A stretch of 6,780 nucleotides of DNA from Thermoflexus hugenholtzii JAD2 (GTDB taxonomy: Bacteria > Chloroflexota > Dehalococcoidia > UBA2979): the NCBI GenBank assembly GCA_945889565.1, contig CAMDBZ010000093.1, positions 1-6,780 of the forward strand, given 5' to 3'. How positions within the stretch are numbered: position 1 is the stretch's first letter; the number at the start of each line of letters is the position of its first letter. Shown piece by piece: positions 1 to 6,008 of this stretch. Both the position numbers and the translations under genes were made by a program. The notes beneath the pieces are model-generated. The model made no database searches, had not been told where the DNA came from, and worked only from the letters and a program-made list of their open reading frames with translations.

Positions 1-1
1 T

Positions 2-31
2 AGGATGGAATGGACTGACGTGATCGCCTGA
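2..31 (+). CDS. Possible C-terminal end of an upstream gene (partial)
   Basis: An open frame enters from the left edge and stops at TGA 29-31, reading RMEWTDVIA. The other two plus frames stop at once (TAG at 1-3) or at 21-23. The mixed residue composition is compatible with a real protein end, and a gene stopping just before hflX would be normal. Ten codons are too few to name a product or to exclude a chance frame. Confidence 0.25.
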   Translation, partial: RMEWTDVIA

Positions 32-40
32 GCCCGTCCT

Positions 41-48
41 GAGGAGGA
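41..48 (+). promoter_or_regulatory. Strong Shine-Dalgarno-like motif upstream of hflX, without a normal start codon
   Basis: GAGGAGGA at 41-48 is a very good anti-16S match. The only codon at ribosome-binding distance in the hflX frame is ATA at 53-55, which is not a usual start. The first standard start in the frame is GTG at 92, more than 40 bases downstream. The motif may serve an AUA start, mark a lost ATG, or be coincidental. See the finding on the hflX start. Confidence 0.35.
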
Positions 49-91
49 CCGCATACCGCGTCGACGCCCTCACGCCGGCCCCGTCGCCACC

Positions 92-1321
92 GTGGCGCCA
101 GCGCCCAACGGCCATGCGCCGCTGCAGCGCGTGCGCGGCACTCACGCCACTGAGCCCGTTCACGAACGCGCCTACCTCGGTGGCCTCGATCACGGCGCGG
201 CGCCGCTGGGCGGCGCGGGCGCGACGGCCGCGCGCCAGATGCCGGCGGCGGAGTCCTTGCGGGAGCTCGGCCGGCTCGCGGAGACCGCCGGCGCCGTCGT
301 CGTCGGCCAGACGCTGCAGCGCCGGCATCACCCGGACCCCGCCACGTTCGTCGGCTCCGGCAAGCTGCAGGAGATCCAGGCCGCGCGCGCGGAGACCGGC
401 TACACGCTGGTGCTCTTCGACGAGCAGCTCGCGCCCGCGCAGCAGCTGCGGCTGGAGAGCGCGCTGGGCGTGAAGGTGCTGGACCGCAGCGCGCTCATCC
501 TCGATATCTTCGCCAGCCGAGCGCGCACGCGCGAAGCGGCGCTGCAAGTGGAGCTCGCGCAGCACGAGTACCTGCTGCCGAGGCTGCGCGGGCAGTGGCA
601 GCACCTCGAACGCATGGAGGGCGCGATCGGCTCGCGCGGCCCCGGCGAGACGCAGCTCGAGACGGACCGCCGGCTGATCGGCCTGCGCATCTCGCGGCTC
701 AAGCGCGACATCGAGCAGGTGCGCCGCCAGCGCGCGCTGCACCGCCGCCGCCGCACGCAGCAGGGCATCCCCGTCGTCGCGCTCGTCGGCTACACCAACG
801 CTGGCAAGTCCTCGTTGCTGCGCGCGCTCGCCGGCGCCGACGCGTACGCCGCCGACGAGCTGTTCGCCACGCTGGACCCGCTCACGCGCCGCGTCGTGCT
901 GCCGGGCGGCGAGACGTTCTTGCTCACCGACACCGTGGGCTTCATCCAGAAGCTGCCCACGCAGCTCATCTCCGCCTTCAAGGCGACGCTGGAGGAGCTC
1001 GCGACCGCCGACCTACTGCTGCATGTCGTCGACGCGACCACGCCGGCGCTCGAGGCGCAGGTCGCGACGGTGCTGGAGACGCTCGCGGGCCTCGGGCTCG
1101 CCGATCGCCGCGTCGTCACGGTGCTGAACAAGGGCGACGGGCTGCTGCTCCCCGATGGCGAGCGAGTGGCGTCCGAGGCCGACCTCGCGCGCGTCGACCT
1201 GCACGTGCCGGACCCCGCGCGCGGCGCGCTGCTCATCTCCGCGCTGCGCGGCTGGGGCCTCGACGCGCTGCGTCGCCGCCTCGTGTTCGAGCTGTCACTC
1301 GCCGTGACGGGCACGGACTAG
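92..1321 (+). CDS. hflX: Ribosome-associated GTPase HflX
   Basis: HflX is a cytoplasmic GTPase that binds the 50S subunit and, in studied bacteria, splits or rescues stalled ribosomes, notably after heat or antibiotic stress. The 409-residue protein has the full architecture. The N-terminal HflX domain includes FVGSGKLQEI (86-95) and FDEQLAPAQQ (109-118). The linker carries the hallmark GAIGSRGPGETQLETDRR (178-194 region), followed by an Arg-rich helical stretch (about 195-223). The GTPase domain has G1 GYTNAGKS (233-240), G2 Thr in FATLDP (about 260), G3 DTVGF (280-284), G4 NKGD (346-349) and G5 SAL (383-385). No key residue is missing. The GTG start is the first standard start after the in-frame TGA at 29-31 but has no good ribosome binding site; GTG 131 is an alternative. 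The first 24 residues look unlike the family, and homology begins near ERAYL (25-29). Confidence 0.96.
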   Translation: MAPAPNGHAPLQRVRGTHATEPVHERAYLGGLDHGAAPLGGAGATAARQMPAAESLRELGRLAETAGAVVVGQTLQRRHHPDPATFVGSGKLQEIQAARAETGYTLVLFDEQLAPAQQLRLESALGVKVLDRSALILDIFASRARTREAALQVELAQHEYLLPRLRGQWQHLERMEGAIGSRGPGETQLETDRRLIGLRISRLKRDIEQVRRQRALHRRRRTQQGIPVVALVGYTNAGKSSLLRALAGADAYAADELFATLDPLTRRVVLPGGETFLLTDTVGFIQKLPTQLISAFKATLEELATADLLLHVVDATTPALEAQVATVLETLAGLGLADRRVVTVLNKGDGLLLPDGERVASEADLARVDLHVPDPARGALLISALRGWGLDALRRRLVFELSLAVTGTD

Positions 1322-1328
1322 GTTCGCG

Positions 1329-1388
1329 GCTACCCGGGCAGGGGCCGGGCTACTCGGGAAGGTGACGCGCTACTCCCGCTCGCAGATC
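1329..1388. repeat. 20-bp-period imperfect tandem repeat at a convergent gene junction
   Basis: GCTAC[C/T]C occurs at 1329, 1349 and 1369, exactly 20 bp apart. The first two 20-bp units match at 15 of 20 positions; the third keeps only the first seven bases. The array lies between the hflX stop and the methyltransferase stop, and the third unit contains the methyltransferase stop codon (minus strand TAG, 1372-1370). It may be the product of replication slippage. Confidence 0.5.
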
Positions 1389-2578
1389 AACGCGACGTGC
1401 GTGCTGCGCACGCGCGTCAGTACCACCACCAGCACCGGCCCGTCGGGCCGCGCGCGCAGCGTCCCGTTGAGCCGCCGTTCGAGCGCGTTCGTGTCGACGG
1501 GGGAGCCGCGGCGCGCGACCTCGACGCGGCGCGCACCGGCCGCGCGCAGCGCGTCGGCGATCGCGCGCTCGGCGAACGGCAGGCACGCGCGAATCGCGAA
1601 TCGCCGCGCGAACGGCGTGTCGATGGGGCTGTCGGCGCTGAGGTACGCGATGCGCGCATCGAGCTGCCACGCGTCGAGCTGCGCCGCCAGCTCCGCGACG
1701 AGCCCCGCACGGCCGATCGCGGGGTCGGGATCGTAGAGGTAGCGCCCCGGCGCGCCGAGCGTTGACGCGAGCGGCGCGACGCCAACGTCGCGCGTGAGGG
1801 TCGCGCCCTCGGGCAGCACTGTCGCGGTGCGCGCGTGGCGCGCGAGGGTGCCGAGCCACAGCACCGCCGCCCGCAGCCCGCGCTCGAGCGACACGAACTC
1901 GAGCTCCGCAGGCCCGTCGAGCGGCGGCAGCGCGTCGAGATCGACTCCCGGCGCGAGCTTCACGCCGGCGCCCGCCACGCTGCGCGCGAGCTCCAGCACG
2001 CGCGCGAGCGGCGGCGACCAGCGCTCGGGGAGCAGCTCGCGGCCGCGATCGGACCGGCGCGCGGGGTCCGCCCAGATCGCGCCGACGCCGGCGGGCGGCG
2101 TCCACGTCGCGAGGTCGGCCGCGCACAGCTCGATGCGGGCGGCGAGGCCGCGCGCGTCCGCGTTCGCGGCGAGCATCGCCAGGCGCGCCGGGTCGCGGTC
2201 GATGGCGAGCACGGGCGCGTGCACCGCGATCGCGAGGGCGTCGCCGCCCATGCCGCAGCCGAGGTCCGCCACGGGCCCGCCGTCGAGCTCCAGCGCGCCG
2301 AAGCGCTGCGCGAGGTGCGCCGACACACGCGCGTCGCTCGTCTGCTCCGCGGCGTCGCGGTCGCAGAACAGGCGCTCGGCGTCGGGCAGCTTCGCCGCGG
2401 CCGCCGCGCGCCCCTCGACGAGCGCGAGCGCGGCGCGCGCCTGCGGCGGCGACCACTCGCGCGCGAGCGCGCGCAGCACGCCGAGGTCGTTGCGGCCGCC
2501 CGCGCGCAGCGCCTCGACGGCCTCTGTCGCGCGCGCGCCTTCGCTGGTGCGCAGCCAGGCGACGTCGGCGGCGTCCAC
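1370..2578 (-). CDS. Class I SAM-dependent methyltransferase with C-terminal THUMP-like domain
   Basis: This 402-residue protein is predicted to be a cytoplasmic methyltransferase. Its family is seldom characterised, and the THUMP-like tail suggests an RNA substrate (inference). The N-terminal 100 residues are helical. The Rossmann core has motif I DLGCGMGGD (105-113), the acidic ribose-binding loop AIDRDPAR (125-132), CAADLATW (152-159) and the family hallmark WADPARR (169-175). Next come LPERWSPPL (183-191) and VKLAPGVD (206-213). The THUMP-like end includes RYLYDPDPAIGRAGLV (279-294), LDARIAYLSAD (306-316), VARRGSPVD (354-362) and VVVLTRV (384-390). The start is taken as GTG at 2578, two bases after the TAG of the preceding gene, which implies translational coupling. 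The frame stays open far upstream, but that extension overlaps the preceding gene and reads as low-complexity Ala/Arg. No methionine occurs before residue 110, so GTG is the best choice. It is the last gene of the cluster and is convergent with hflX. Confidence 0.88.
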   Translation of the reverse strand: MDAADVAWLRTSEGARATEAVEALRAGGRNDLGVLRALAREWSPPQARAALALVEGRAAAAAKLPDAERLFCDRDAAEQTSDARVSAHLAQRFGALELDGGPVADLGCGMGGDALAIAVHAPVLAIDRDPARLAMLAANADARGLAARIELCAADLATWTPPAGVGAIWADPARRSDRGRELLPERWSPPLARVLELARSVAGAGVKLAPGVDLDALPPLDGPAELEFVSLERGLRAAVLWLGTLARHARTATVLPEGATLTRDVGVAPLASTLGAPGRYLYDPDPAIGRAGLVAELAAQLDAWQLDARIAYLSADSPIDTPFARRFAIRACLPFAERAIADALRAAGARRVEVARRGSPVDTNALERRLNGTLRARPDGPVLVVVLTRVRSTHVALICERE

Positions 2579-2580
2579 GC

Positions 2581-3417
2581 CTAGCGCCCGGGGCGCAGCG
2601 CCTGGTCGAGCGGGTGCAGCAGCCAGTCGCGTCCGGCGAAGTCCGCGCGTAACGCGCTCACCAGCTCGCGCAGGACGCCGCTGCCGCTCTCCGCGACCCA
2701 GCGTGCCGCTCGTGCGTCGCCGGCCACCGCGGGCGCGATGTCGTCGAGCCACGCGGCGAGCCGGCGGCCGAGGCGCGTTTCGCGCGCGGCGGGTAGCAGC
2801 CACTCGACCGGCGGGTGCGACCCCTCGTCCAGCACGCACGCCAGCCGCGCCGCCGCGCCCGCGGCCTCGCCGATGAGTAGCAGCGCGGTGTCGCGGAGGC
2901 GCTGCGGCGGCAGCGCCTCGAGCGTGTCGAGCATCGTCGCGGCGCGGAGGAACAGCGGACGCGTGGCGCGCTCGAGGCCGTCGGCGGGCAGCCGCGCGGC
3001 GGCCCCGGCCGCGCGGTCGTAGCGACGCAGCGGGTCGTGCAGCGCCTCGCCGTGCCGCACCAGCCAGCGCGCCTCCAGCGAGCGCCGCGCGACGCCATCG
3101 AGCAGCCGGCCCAGGCCGTCCGCCGTCAGCAGCACCGTCGCCACGTCCTCGCGCTCGGCGGCGCTGCCACGCAGCGCTTGCACGCCGTCCTCCAGCAGCG
3201 CGCCGCGCGTGGCGGGCGGCAGCGCGCGCGCCTCGGCGCCGTCGAGCACCACCCAGAGCGCCGGCGTGCCCAGCGGCTCGGCCCACTCGTCGCGCGGCGG
3301 GCGCGCCAGCAGCACGAGCGCGCGCGGCGCTAAGTCGGCCCAGGGCGTCGTCGCGAGCAGCAGCTCCGCACGTCCCCGCGCGAGCTCGCGCACCGCGACC
3401 GCATCCGCGCTCGTCAT
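2581..3417 (-). CDS. Uncharacterised helical protein, possibly a degenerate DUF4037-type nucleotidyltransferase relative
   Basis: I do not recognise this 278-residue protein with certainty. It is rich in Ala, Leu and Arg and looks soluble, with no signal peptide or membrane segment. The second half resembles the helical part of DUF4037-type nucleotidyltransferases: RWLVRHGEALHDPLRRYDR (117-135), then a long helix (about 148-168), then a second helix leading to HPPVEWLLPAARE (201-213), where family members carry an N-x-x-Y-x-P-x-x-K-W-L type motif. The first half could be a worn nucleotidyltransferase core (strands near 33-38 and 53-59), but no GS motif or paired Asp is visible, so activity is doubtful. 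The ATG at 3417 overlaps the TGA of the flavodoxin-like gene by four bases, and the stop lies two bases before the methyltransferase start. The three genes are therefore probably co-translated. The call that this is a real gene is firm; the family guess is weak. Confidence 0.7.
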   Translation of the reverse strand: MTSADAVAVRELARGRAELLLATTPWADLAPRALVLLARPPRDEWAEPLGTPALWVVLDGAEARALPPATRGALLEDGVQALRGSAAEREDVATVLLTADGLGRLLDGVARRSLEARWLVRHGEALHDPLRRYDRAAGAAARLPADGLERATRPLFLRAATMLDTLEALPPQRLRDTALLLIGEAAGAAARLACVLDEGSHPPVEWLLPAARETRLGRRLAAWLDDIAPAVAGDARAARWVAESGSGVLRELVSALRADFAGRDWLLHPLDQALRPGR

Positions 3418-3917
3418 CGCGCGAGCCGCACGGCCAGCGCCGCCACGCGCGCCCCCAGCGCGCGCGCCTGTTCGCGGTCGTCGTCCGTCAGCGCCGCCAC
3501 CGCCGTCGCGCCGTAGTATGAGCCAGAGCGACGCATGCGCTCCGACCAGGGCAGCCCCACGAAGAGCATCCCGTGCGCCACGATCAGGTGGAACAGCTGC
3601 AAGAGCGTCGCCTCGATCCCCCCATGCGGCGACCAGCCCGCGCCGAACGCCGCTCCGGGCTTGCCCGCCAGCTCGCCGCTCTCCCAGAGGTCGCCGGACT
3701 CGTCGAGCCAGGTCTTGAGCTTGCCCGTCACCCCGGACCAGTTGGGCGATCCCAGCACCAGCGCGTCACAGCGCAGCAGCTCGGCGGGCTGCGCCTCGTC
3801 GATGTCGCGCTCGCGCGCCACGGCGCCTGGGACCTGCGCGACGCCTTCGCCGACCGCGCGCGCCAGCTCCCGCACCAGGCCGGTGCGACTATCGAACAGC
3901 ACCAGCACGGTCGCCAT
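3414..3917 (-). CDS. WrbA-like flavodoxin-fold NAD(P)H:quinone oxidoreductase / FMN-binding protein
   Basis: Members of this family bind FMN and usually reduce quinones by two electrons in the cytoplasm. The 167-residue protein has an N-terminal phosphate-binding loop region, LFDSRTGLVRELARAV (7-22). It also has GSPNWSGVTGKLKTWLDESG (56-75), corresponding to the WrbA segment G-x-P-T-R-x-G-x-M, and LAGKPGAAFGAGWSPHGGIE (83-102). The end matches WrbA well, with HGMLFVGLPW (115-124), SYYGATAV (133-140) and a final helix (146-165). It is about 30 residues shorter than E. coli WrbA (198), so it may be a related flavodoxin-family protein rather than a true WrbA. The start is ATG at 3917 with GGAG at 3927-3924, six bases upstream. 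The gene follows the small membrane protein by 51 bp and overlaps the next gene by 4 bp. Substrate and electron donor cannot be read from the sequence. Confidence 0.85.
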   Translation of the reverse strand: MATVLVLFDSRTGLVRELARAVGEGVAQVPGAVARERDIDEAQPAELLRCDALVLGSPNWSGVTGKLKTWLDESGDLWESGELAGKPGAAFGAGWSPHGGIEATLLQLFHLIVAHGMLFVGLPWSERMRRSGSYYGATAVAALTDDDREQARALGARVAALAVRLAR

Positions 3918-3968
3918 GGGCCGCTCCGCCGCTCGGGCCTGTGTCGCTGGGGCCCGGCGCCGCGGCGT

Positions 3969-4235
3969 TCAGCCCTCGGTGCCGGTCCGCTCCGTCACGA
4001 CCTGCCGAAAGTGGGTCACCCGCTCGCCCTCGGGCGGCTCCGGAGCGCCGCGCTCCATGAACTCCCGCGCCAGTGTCACCAGCGCGGCCGCGCCGCCGTA
4101 CGCGACGAACCACTCGATGCCCTGCAGCGCCGAGTGCACGCTCGAGCGGCGGTCGCCGCGATGGCGCACATAGCCCCAGAGCAGCCCCGCGAGCAGTGCT
4201 GCGAGCGCGAAGCGGAGCTGGTGCTTGTCGCTCAT
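3969..4235 (-). CDS. Small two-helix membrane protein of unknown function
   Basis: This short protein of 88 residues is not recognised. A polar start (MSDKHQ) leads into a hydrophobic segment, about 8-22 (FALAALLAGLLWGYV in part). A basic loop HRGDRRSS (25-32) follows, then a second, more amphipathic hydrophobic segment, about 36-57. The tail is charged and soluble (58-88, with several Glu, Pro and Arg). This suggests a helical hairpin with a cytoplasmic or peripheral tail. The open frame extends to an ATG at 4355, but the added 40 residues are Arg-rich and run through the likely promoter region. ATG 4235 is preferred: GAGGG lies at 4250-4246, ten bases upstream, and the protein then begins directly before a membrane helix. 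It is the first gene of the minus-strand cluster and 51 bp ahead of the WrbA-like gene. No cysteine or obvious catalytic residue is present. Confidence 0.62.
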   Translation of the reverse strand: MSDKHQLRFALAALLAGLLWGYVRHRGDRRSSVHSALQGIEWFVAYGGAAALVTLAREFMERGAPEPPEGERVTHFRQVVTERTGTEG

Positions 4236-4425
4236 CCCCGTGGGGCCCTCCGCCCGGCATCGTACGGTCCGGCGCCAGCGGCGTACAGTCGGCCGCGGCC
4301 CTGCCGGGAGACTGGCGTGTCTGGCGCGAACGTGGCACACTGCCGCCGCGTCCACGCTGGTTGGGGTGATGCACGGTGTGTGCTGCCCGCCGATCTGGCG
4401 CGCAGTGGGGGAGGAGTGAGGCGAT
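4236..4425. promoter_or_regulatory. Divergent intergenic region between the minus-strand cluster and the cox-like operon
   Basis: Transcription of both units must begin in or near these 190 bases. On the minus strand, TACGAT (4264-4259) is a possible -10 box, 24 bases before the ATG at 4235, with only a poor -35 (TGTACG at 17-base spacing). On the plus strand I see no convincing -10/-35 pair, and no clear operator dyad. The pentamer CGTAC occurs twice, near 4261 and 4282, without a known meaning. A 64-codon open frame through here has no support as a gene. Confidence 0.4.
4410..4416 (+). promoter_or_regulatory. Ribosome binding site that fixes the TTG start of the FAD subunit gene
   Basis: GGAGGAG at 4410-4416 lies nine bases before TTG 4426-4428. 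An in-frame TGA at 4417-4419 rules out any earlier start. The next candidate, GTG 4435, would be 18 bases away, which is too far. The rare TTG start may limit translation of the first subunit. Confidence 0.75.
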
Positions 4426-5306
4426 TTGCAGGACGTGACCTACCGTAGGCCCGCCACCGTCCAGGAGGCGAGCCAGCTGCTCAAGGACAACGGTCCGACG
4501 GCGCGCGTGCTGGCTGGCGGCACCGACATCATCGTGATGGCGCGGGAGCGCCGTCGCGACACGCGCATGTTCGTCGACATCAAGGCGATCCCGGAGCTGA
4601 TGCAGCTCAGCTTCAGCGCCACCGAGGGACTCACGGTCGGCGCCGCCGTCCCGTGCTACCGCATCTACCGCGACGAGACGGTGAGCCGGCTCTACCCGTG
4701 CCTCTTGGACTCCGCGTCGCTCATCGGCGGGACCGCCATCCAGGGGCGCGCGAGCCTCGGCGGCAACCTGTGCAACGCAGGCCCCGCCGGCGACAGCATC
4801 CCCTCGATGATCGCGCTCGAAGGCGAGGCGCAGATCTTCGGCCCCAACGGCTGGCGCACCGTCAAGGTAGAGGACTTCTGCACCGCTCCCGGGCGCAACG
4901 TCCTGGATGCCGGCGAGCTGCTCGTCTCGATCAAGTTCCCCGCTCCTCGGCCCGGGTCCGGCGCGCGCTTCCTGCGCTTCATCCCGCGTAACGAGATGGA
5001 CATCGCCGTCGTGAACTGCGCCACGAACCTGACGCTGGACGGCAACACCGTCACGGCCGCGCGCATCGCCATCGGCGCCGTCGCGCCCCGGCCGCTGTTC
5101 GTGCCCGCCGCGGGCGCCGCGCTCGTCGGCCGCCCGCTCACGGACGAGACGATCGCCGCGGCCGCCAACGCCTCCCGCGACGCCGCCACGCCCATCGACG
5201 ACATGCGCGGATCGGTGCGCCAGCGCAAGCACCTCTCCTACGTGCTGACCGAACGGACGATCCGGGACGCTGCCCGCCGCGCCCGCGGCGAGATTGTGAG
5301 CCACGT

Positions 5307-5310
<4 letters not shown>
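4426..5310 (+). CDS. Molybdenum hydroxylase FAD-binding (medium) subunit, CoxM family
   Basis: This subunit carries the FAD that accepts electrons from the iron-sulfur subunit of a xanthine dehydrogenase / CO dehydrogenase family enzyme. The 294-residue length is typical. The FAD-binding signatures are AGGTD (30-34), with LAGGTDIIVMAR around it, and ASLGGNLCNAGPAGDSIP (109-126). A C-terminal CO_deh_flav_C-type domain follows (about 178-290), starting at ARFLRFIPRNEMDIA. Carbon monoxide dehydrogenase has AGGHS and TIGG at these two sites, so this protein looks more like the general xanthine/aldehyde-type subunit. Five cysteines (77, 92, 116, 152, 198) are scattered, and there is no inserted [4Fe-4S] loop as in 4-hydroxybenzoyl-CoA reductase. 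Translation starts at TTG 4426, supported by a strong ribosome binding site. The stop overlaps the next start as ATGA (5307-5310). Family is certain; substrate is unknown. A long antisense open frame covers it but is a composition effect. Confidence 0.95.
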
Positions 5311-5783
<473 letters not shown>

Positions 5784-5813
5784 CCCGTATCTTTGACGCG
5801 GCCTCCAACGGCG

Positions 5814-5845
5814 CCCGCGAGCCTAGCTCGCGCGGGGCTCGCGGG
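5814..5845 (+). repeat. Mutually exclusive pair of hairpins downstream of the coxS-like gene
   Basis: CCCGCGAGCC (5814-5823) pairs perfectly with GGCTCGCGGG (5836-5845) around a 12-base loop. Within it, CGCGAG (5816-5821) can instead pair with CTCGCG (5827-5832) around CCTAG. The two folds share bases and cannot form together. It begins 30 bases after the coxS stop. No T tract follows (next bases AATCT), so it is not a standard intrinsic terminator. Confidence 0.5.
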
Positions 5846-5860
5846 AATCTGGCCATCCAG

Positions 5861-5887
5861 GTGAAGCGCTCGGCCAGAGCGCTTCAC
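5861..5887 (+). repeat. Perfect 11-bp stem-loop in the coxS-coxL gap
   Basis: GTGAAGCGCTC (5861-5871) and GAGCGCTTCAC (5877-5887) are exact reverse complements around a five-base loop GGCCA. Unlike most of the window, the stem has several A/T pairs, so it is less likely to be a chance GC match. The following bases TCGTTG are only mildly T-rich. It could be an RNA stem (attenuator, processing or stability element) or a protein-binding dyad. Confidence 0.65.
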
Positions 5888-5895
5888 TCGTTGCG

Positions 5896-5954
5896 GGGCC
5901 GCCGACGACCGGTCGGCAGCCTAATCGCAGGGCCGCCGCCATAGGTCGGCAGCC
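5896..5954 (+). repeat. Interrupted direct repeat, two copies of about 26 bp
   Basis: GGGCCGCCG, then six bases, then GGTCGGCAGCC (5896-5921) is repeated as GGGCCGCCG, then five bases, then GGTCGGCAGCC (5930-5954). Twenty bases are identical in two conserved blocks, and only the short spacers differ. In the first copy, GCCGAC (5901-5906) can pair with GTCGGC (5912-5917); the same arm could also pair with GTCGGC in the second copy (5945-5950). Confidence 0.6.
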
Positions 5955-5969
5955 CATGGGGTCTACCGG

Positions 5970-5983
5970 CGGCGCATGCGCCG
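5970..5983. repeat. 14-bp perfect palindrome upstream of the coxL-like ribosome binding site
   Basis: CGGCGCATGCGCCG is its own reverse complement and ends ten bases before the AAGGAG ribosome binding site of the large subunit gene. A dimeric regulator could bind it, but in GC-rich DNA such a palindrome could also arise by chance. Confidence 0.4.
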
Positions 5984-5992
5984 TCGCGCAGT

Positions 5993-5998
5993 AAGGAG
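5993..5998 (+). promoter_or_regulatory. Ribosome binding site of the coxL-like gene
   Basis: AAGGAG lies ten bases before ATG 6009 and supports that start. The stop codon TAA (5992-5994) of a 12-codon mini-ORF overlaps its first bases. Confidence 0.75.
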
Positions 5999-6008
5999 CC
6001 CAGCCTCG

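Larger units (their letters stand above)
5784..6008. other. Structured 225-bp gap between coxS-like and coxL-like genes
   Basis: No supported gene lies here. The stretch holds two competing hairpins (5814-5845), a perfect 11-bp stem-loop (5861-5887), a direct repeat with a nested dyad (5896-5954), a 14-bp palindrome (5970-5983), a 12-codon mini-ORF (5956-5994) and the coxL ribosome binding site (5993-5998). No known riboswitch or clear internal promoter is recognised. Partial attenuation, mRNA processing, protein binding or an inserted repeat element are all possible. Confidence 0.6.

Noticed and set aside
1333..1349. Hairpin CCCGG/CCGGG as a terminator between the convergent genes
   Set aside because: The stem is only 5 bp and no T tract follows on either strand.
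1835..2876. Long plus-strand open frames over the methyltransferase and the helical protein
   Set aside because: Repetitive Arg/Ala/Ser composition with no motifs; the minus-strand proteins carry clear family signatures or proper operon spacing.
2579..3286. Upstream extension of the methyltransferase frame to 638 residues
   Set aside because: The added 236 residues are low-complexity Ala/Arg/Gly and lie antisense-free but out of frame over a well-formed protein gene (2581-3417) on the same strand.
4318..4354. TGGC-containing stretches as a sigma-54 promoter for the cox-like operon
   Set aside because: The GG and GC elements do not occur at the required spacing and no TTGC-type -12 box is present.
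4225..4419. 64-codon plus-strand open frame in the divergent intergenic region
   Set aside because: TTG start without a ribosome binding site and an Arg-rich, motif-free product; more likely noncoding.
3889..5304. 471-residue open frame antisense to the FAD subunit gene
   Set aside because: It covers a secure coxM-like gene and the divergent promoter region. Its sequence is rich in Arg, Gly and Ala without motifs, as expected for GC-rich shadow frames.
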